Origin: Desulfobacterales bacterium
Lineage (GTDB): Bacteria > Desulfobacterota > Desulfobacteria > Desulfobacterales > UBA11574
Direction: 5' to 3'
DNA: 14,735 bases
NCBI GenBank assembly: GCA_012974475.1
Contig: JAAXQD010000039.1
Coordinates: 1 to 14,735 of the forward strand
Part shown: positions 14,712 to 14,735 of the stretch, in pieces
Layout of the letters: each line of letters opens with the position of its first letter
Numbering within the stretch: position 1 is the first letter of the stretch
Notes under the pieces: model-generated
Told to the model about the DNA's origin: nothing
Databases searched by the model: none
Seen by the model: the letters and a program-made list of their open reading frames with translations, nothing else
Position numbers and translations under genes: made by a program

Positions 14712-14735
14712 GAACCGGATGTCATGGGTTTAAAC

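Larger units (their letters stand above)
14392..14735. other. Gene-poor right end with regulatory-looking dyads
   Basis: These 344 bases contain no ORF I can support. The longest frames (14420-14713 on + and the minus-strand frame overlapping the small membrane gene) have no family-like motif or start context. The stretch holds a short hairpin TTGCTTC/GAAGCAA (14395-14401 and 14414-14420, without a T-run), two dyads and a sigma-54 promoter, so it reads as a long upstream control region for a gene beyond the edge. Confidence 0.6.

Noticed and set aside
14420..14713. A 97-codon ORF on the + strand at the right end.
   Set aside because: It has no ribosome site, no recognisable motif and an unlikely composition, and it runs through the dyads and the sigma-54 promoter.

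Overview
The window looks like a bacterial chromosome segment of moderate GC content. The protein flavours (UPF0280, HIT hydrolase, LapA-like protein, and a paaK-ACT-liv cluster) fit best with a strictly anaerobic Desulfobacterota lineage such as Desulfobacterales. That placement is inferred from remembered family distribution, not from a search. Every complete gene lies on the + strand. The only minus-strand gene is a truncated fragment at the left edge.

Left part (1-2100): a minus-strand ICMT/PEMT-type methyltransferase fragment butts against a UPF0280 gene that also appears to have lost its N-terminus. This suggests a rearrangement or assembly junction near position 90-106. A HIT-family nucleotide hydrolase and a LapA-like two-helix membrane protein follow as a pair.

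Middle (2106-7227): mutS, a periplasmic N-acetylmuramoyl-L-alanine amidase (TPR-like, AMIN and Amidase_3 regions) that overlaps the end of mutS, and a crotonase-family enoyl-CoA hydratase 3 bases further on. The tight packing suggests one transcription unit mixing DNA repair, cell-wall cleavage and acyl-CoA metabolism.

Leader region (7228-7597): this is the most interesting stretch. It has a sigma-70-like promoter and a 32-codon leader ORF with a good Shine-Dalgarno sequence. The ORF ends in NPWFSFYRPWV, with five Trp/Phe/Tyr codons among eight. Its last codons lie inside a strong intrinsic terminator. A second hairpin upstream and a 10-bp alternative pairing between the two give the layout of a ribosome-dependent attenuator. 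The genes downstream are an arylacetate-CoA ligase (paaK), a tandem ACT-domain protein and an amino-acid-type ABC transporter. The paaK/ACT pair is known to accompany aromatic amino acid (aryl-pyruvate) metabolism in anaerobes, so an aromatic-rich leader makes functional sense.

Right part (7598-14391): paaK, the ACT protein, then livK, an intercistronic terminator, livH, livM, livG and livF, and a small two-helix membrane protein of unknown function. The last 344 bases hold no convincing gene. They do carry two dyads and a full-consensus sigma-54 promoter pointing at a gene just beyond the right edge.
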